DNA of 6,985 nt, taken from assembly GCA_036338025.1 (NCBI GenBank), contig JAYZDB010000080.1, positions 1-6,985 on the forward strand, in the 5' to 3' direction. The notes under the pieces were generated by a model. That model saw only the letters and a program-made list of their open reading frames with translations, ran no database searches and had not been told where the DNA came from. Below, one piece after another: positions 5,927-6,985 of this stretch. This DNA comes from JAYZDB01 sp036338025. GTDB lineage: Bacteria > Planctomycetota > UBA1135 > UBA2386. Positions within the stretch are counted from its first letter, which is position 1; the number at the start of each line of letters is the position of its first letter. The translations under genes and the position numbers were made by a program.

Positions 5927-6592
5927 CTACAGGCTAAGGCCGCCGTCGATGGTGAAGTTCGCACCGGTGAGATACCCCCCGCTGTCGGACAGCAGCAAGT
6001 CCACCGCCCCGAGGATATCGCCAACCTCGCCAGCACGGCCCAACGGTACCTTTGGCACCATTCGATCCTGGCTGAGCTTGTGGGAGTCCGGATGCCGGAT
6101 GATCCCCGGCGAAACCACGTTGACCGTCACCCCCGATGACGCGACCTCTGCCGACAGCGATCTGGCCAGGGACACCAACGCCGCCTTCGCCGCAAAGTAG
6201 AGCGGTGCCCGGGTCTTGGCACCATCCGCGTCCGCACCGGCGGCGGAGAAAAACACCACCCGACCACGACCACGCTCCACCATCGCTGGCACCACGTACC
6301 GGATCACCAGCCAGGCCGAGGTCAGGTTGCTGTCAAGCATCAAGCGGTAGTGCGAAGTATCGGCATCGAGTGCCGACACTTCATCGAAGTCACCAACGCA
6401 GTGCAGCAGACCGAACGGGGCCCCCGAGTCTTCCAACAAGCGACCGGTAGCCACTCGCACAGAATTCTCGTCCGTCAGATCGACGCCGGTCCGTCGCGAC
6501 CAGACGTCGCATCGATCAGGGTATGCTTCGACGATGCCTTTGCCGATCCCGGTCAGGCCACCGGTCACCAAGAGTCGGTCCGTGCGCTCCAT
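5927..6592 (-). CDS. Short-chain dehydrogenase/reductase (SDR), classical type
   Basis: This is a 221-residue Rossmann-fold oxidoreductase. The cofactor loop is TGGLTGIG (10-17), and the usual NNAG position reads HCVGD (64-68). N89, S116 (FFSAAG), Y132 and K136 (YFAAK) form the complete catalytic tetrad. SPG (161-163) and a C-terminal LTGANFTIDGG (208-218) are also typical of FabG-like enzymes. At 221 residues it is shorter than most classical SDRs (about 245-260). The missing length is mainly in the beta2/alpha2 region, where EAYPDRCDVWSRRTGVDL (22-39) is compact. NAD versus NADP use is not clear, though the SRR after beta2 could favour NADP. The ATG at 6592 is preceded directly by an in-frame GTG (6595), so the start could be one codon earlier. 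It follows signal peptidase I on the same strand by 36 nt and is probably co-transcribed. The substrate is unknown. Confidence 0.94.
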   Translation of the reverse strand: MERTDRLLVTGGLTGIGKGIVEAYPDRCDVWSRRTGVDLTDENSVRVATGRLLEDSGAPFGLLHCVGDFDEVSALDADTSHYRLMLDSNLTSAWLVIRYVVPAMVERGRGRVVFFSAAGADADGAKTRAPLYFAAKAALVSLARSLSAEVASSGVTVNVVSPGIIRHPDSHKLSQDRMVPKVPLGRAGEVGDILGAVDLLLSDSGGYLTGANFTIDGGLSL

Positions 6593-6597
6593 CACCA

Positions 6598-6616
6598 GAG
6601 CTTAGGGTCCAAGCTC
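6598..6616 (-). other. Hairpin between signal peptidase I and SDR genes
   Basis: GAGCTT (6598-6603) and AAGCTC (6611-6616) form a perfect six-pair stem with a 7-nt loop. On the minus strand it ends 5 nt before the SDR ATG. No T-tract follows, so an intrinsic terminator is unlikely. A GGGG run (complement of 6617-6620) lies just before the stem; folding would bring it close to the start codon. Confidence 0.4.
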
Positions 6617-6628
6617 CCCAGATGCGCG

Positions 6629-6985
6629 CTAGAACATCGCGAACCGCTCGAGCGGCCAGAAGCGCATCCGTACCTTGCCCTTCAGGAGTTCGTGGCCGAC
6701 CATCCCAAACTCACGGGAATCGCAACTGATCGGCCGGTTGTCGCCAAGAACGAAGTACTTCCCCGCCGGCACCACCCATGACCCCGTCGCCATGCTGTCG
6801 GCCACGTGGGCGAATTCATCGGACAGGGCCGCACCATTGACGTGCAGTAAACCACCGTGCAATGCGACACGATCGCCAGGTAGCCCGACCACCCGCTTCA
6901 CGAAGTCAACGTCGGGGTTCCGGGGGTAGCGCAGCACAACCACGTCAAACCTCGACACGTTCGCCATCGAGTAGCTGACCCGATC
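6629..6985 (-). CDS. lepB: Signal peptidase I (N-terminal part off window)
   Basis: The C-terminal 118 residues of a type I (Ser/Lys) signal peptidase are read on the minus strand; the frame is open through the right edge. Seen in order are box C-like SRFDVVVLRYP (11-21 of the visible part), box D FVKRVVGLPGD (28-38) with the general-base lysine K30, and box E YFVLGDNRPISCDSREFG (77-94). The usual ending is KGKVRMRFWPLERF. The catalytic serine (box B) and the membrane anchor would lie beyond the window. The enzyme removes Sec and Tat signal peptides at the outer face of the cytoplasmic membrane; the toroid protein in this window would be one substrate. The visible periplasmic domain is compact, with about 40 residues between boxes D and E, so it lacks the large insertion of the enterobacterial enzyme. 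The internal ATG at 6967 is not the start because the family similarity extends before it. Confidence 0.95.
   Translation of the reverse strand, partial: DRVSYSMANVSRFDVVVLRYPRNPDVDFVKRVVGLPGDRVALHGGLLHVNGAALSDEFAHVADSMATGSWVVPAGKYFVLGDNRPISCDSREFGMVGHELLKGKVRMRFWPLERFAMF

Noticed and set aside
5019..6592. FAH and SDR as one sugar-acid catabolic operon (L-fucose/L-rhamnose type)
   Set aside because: The two genes are on opposite strands and converge, and no dehydratase, aldolase or transporter is nearby. The pathway cannot be supported.
1..6985. Mobile element, phage, toxin-antitoxin, CRISPR or tRNA signals
   Set aside because: No transposase, integrase, terminal inverted repeats, regular repeat-spacer pattern or cloverleaf was seen on either strand.

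Overview
The window is GC-rich, gene-dense bacterial DNA holding eight protein genes, two of them cut by the window edges. I see no tRNA, rRNA, CRISPR array, insertion sequence or phage gene. The organism cannot be fixed from this alone. A long secreted alpha/alpha-toroid protein of the prenyltransferase/squalene-cyclase repeat type, weak or absent Shine-Dalgarno sites at several genes and a Cys-free sigma/anti-sigma pair would suit a Planctomycetota-like or similar environmental lineage. That is an impression, not a demonstration.

Layout: (1) positions 1-962, minus strand, a class I/II PLP aminotransferase resembling DapC (its C-terminus is off the left edge). (2) A 130-nt divergent spacer with two small tandem repeats. 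(3) Positions 1093-2470, plus strand, a tight three-gene operon: an ECF sigma factor, a two-helix membrane protein with an anti-sigma-like N-terminus but no zinc motif, and a UPF0145/YbjQ-family protein. All junctions overlap (ATGA and GTGA) and each downstream gene has a good Shine-Dalgarno site. (4) Positions 2581-3237, minus strand, a DUF2064/TIGR04282-type GT-A transferase. (5) Positions 3289-5918, plus strand, the secreted toroid-repeat protein overlapping by 10 nt a fumarylacetoacetate-hydrolase (FAH) family enzyme. (6) Positions 5927-6985, minus strand, signal peptidase I (5' end off the right edge) followed by a short SDR oxidoreductase, which converges on the FAH gene with 8 nt between them.

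How they work together: the sigma/anti-sigma/YbjQ trio looks like one regulatory unit. The sigma factor would be held at the inner face of the membrane by the two-helix protein, and the YbjQ protein, made in coupled translation, is a candidate third component. This is the most interesting part of the window. The anti-sigma-like protein has essentially no extracytoplasmic domain, so it is unlikely to sense periplasmic stress in the classical way. The other genes are mostly metabolic or export functions whose adjacency does not spell out one pathway.
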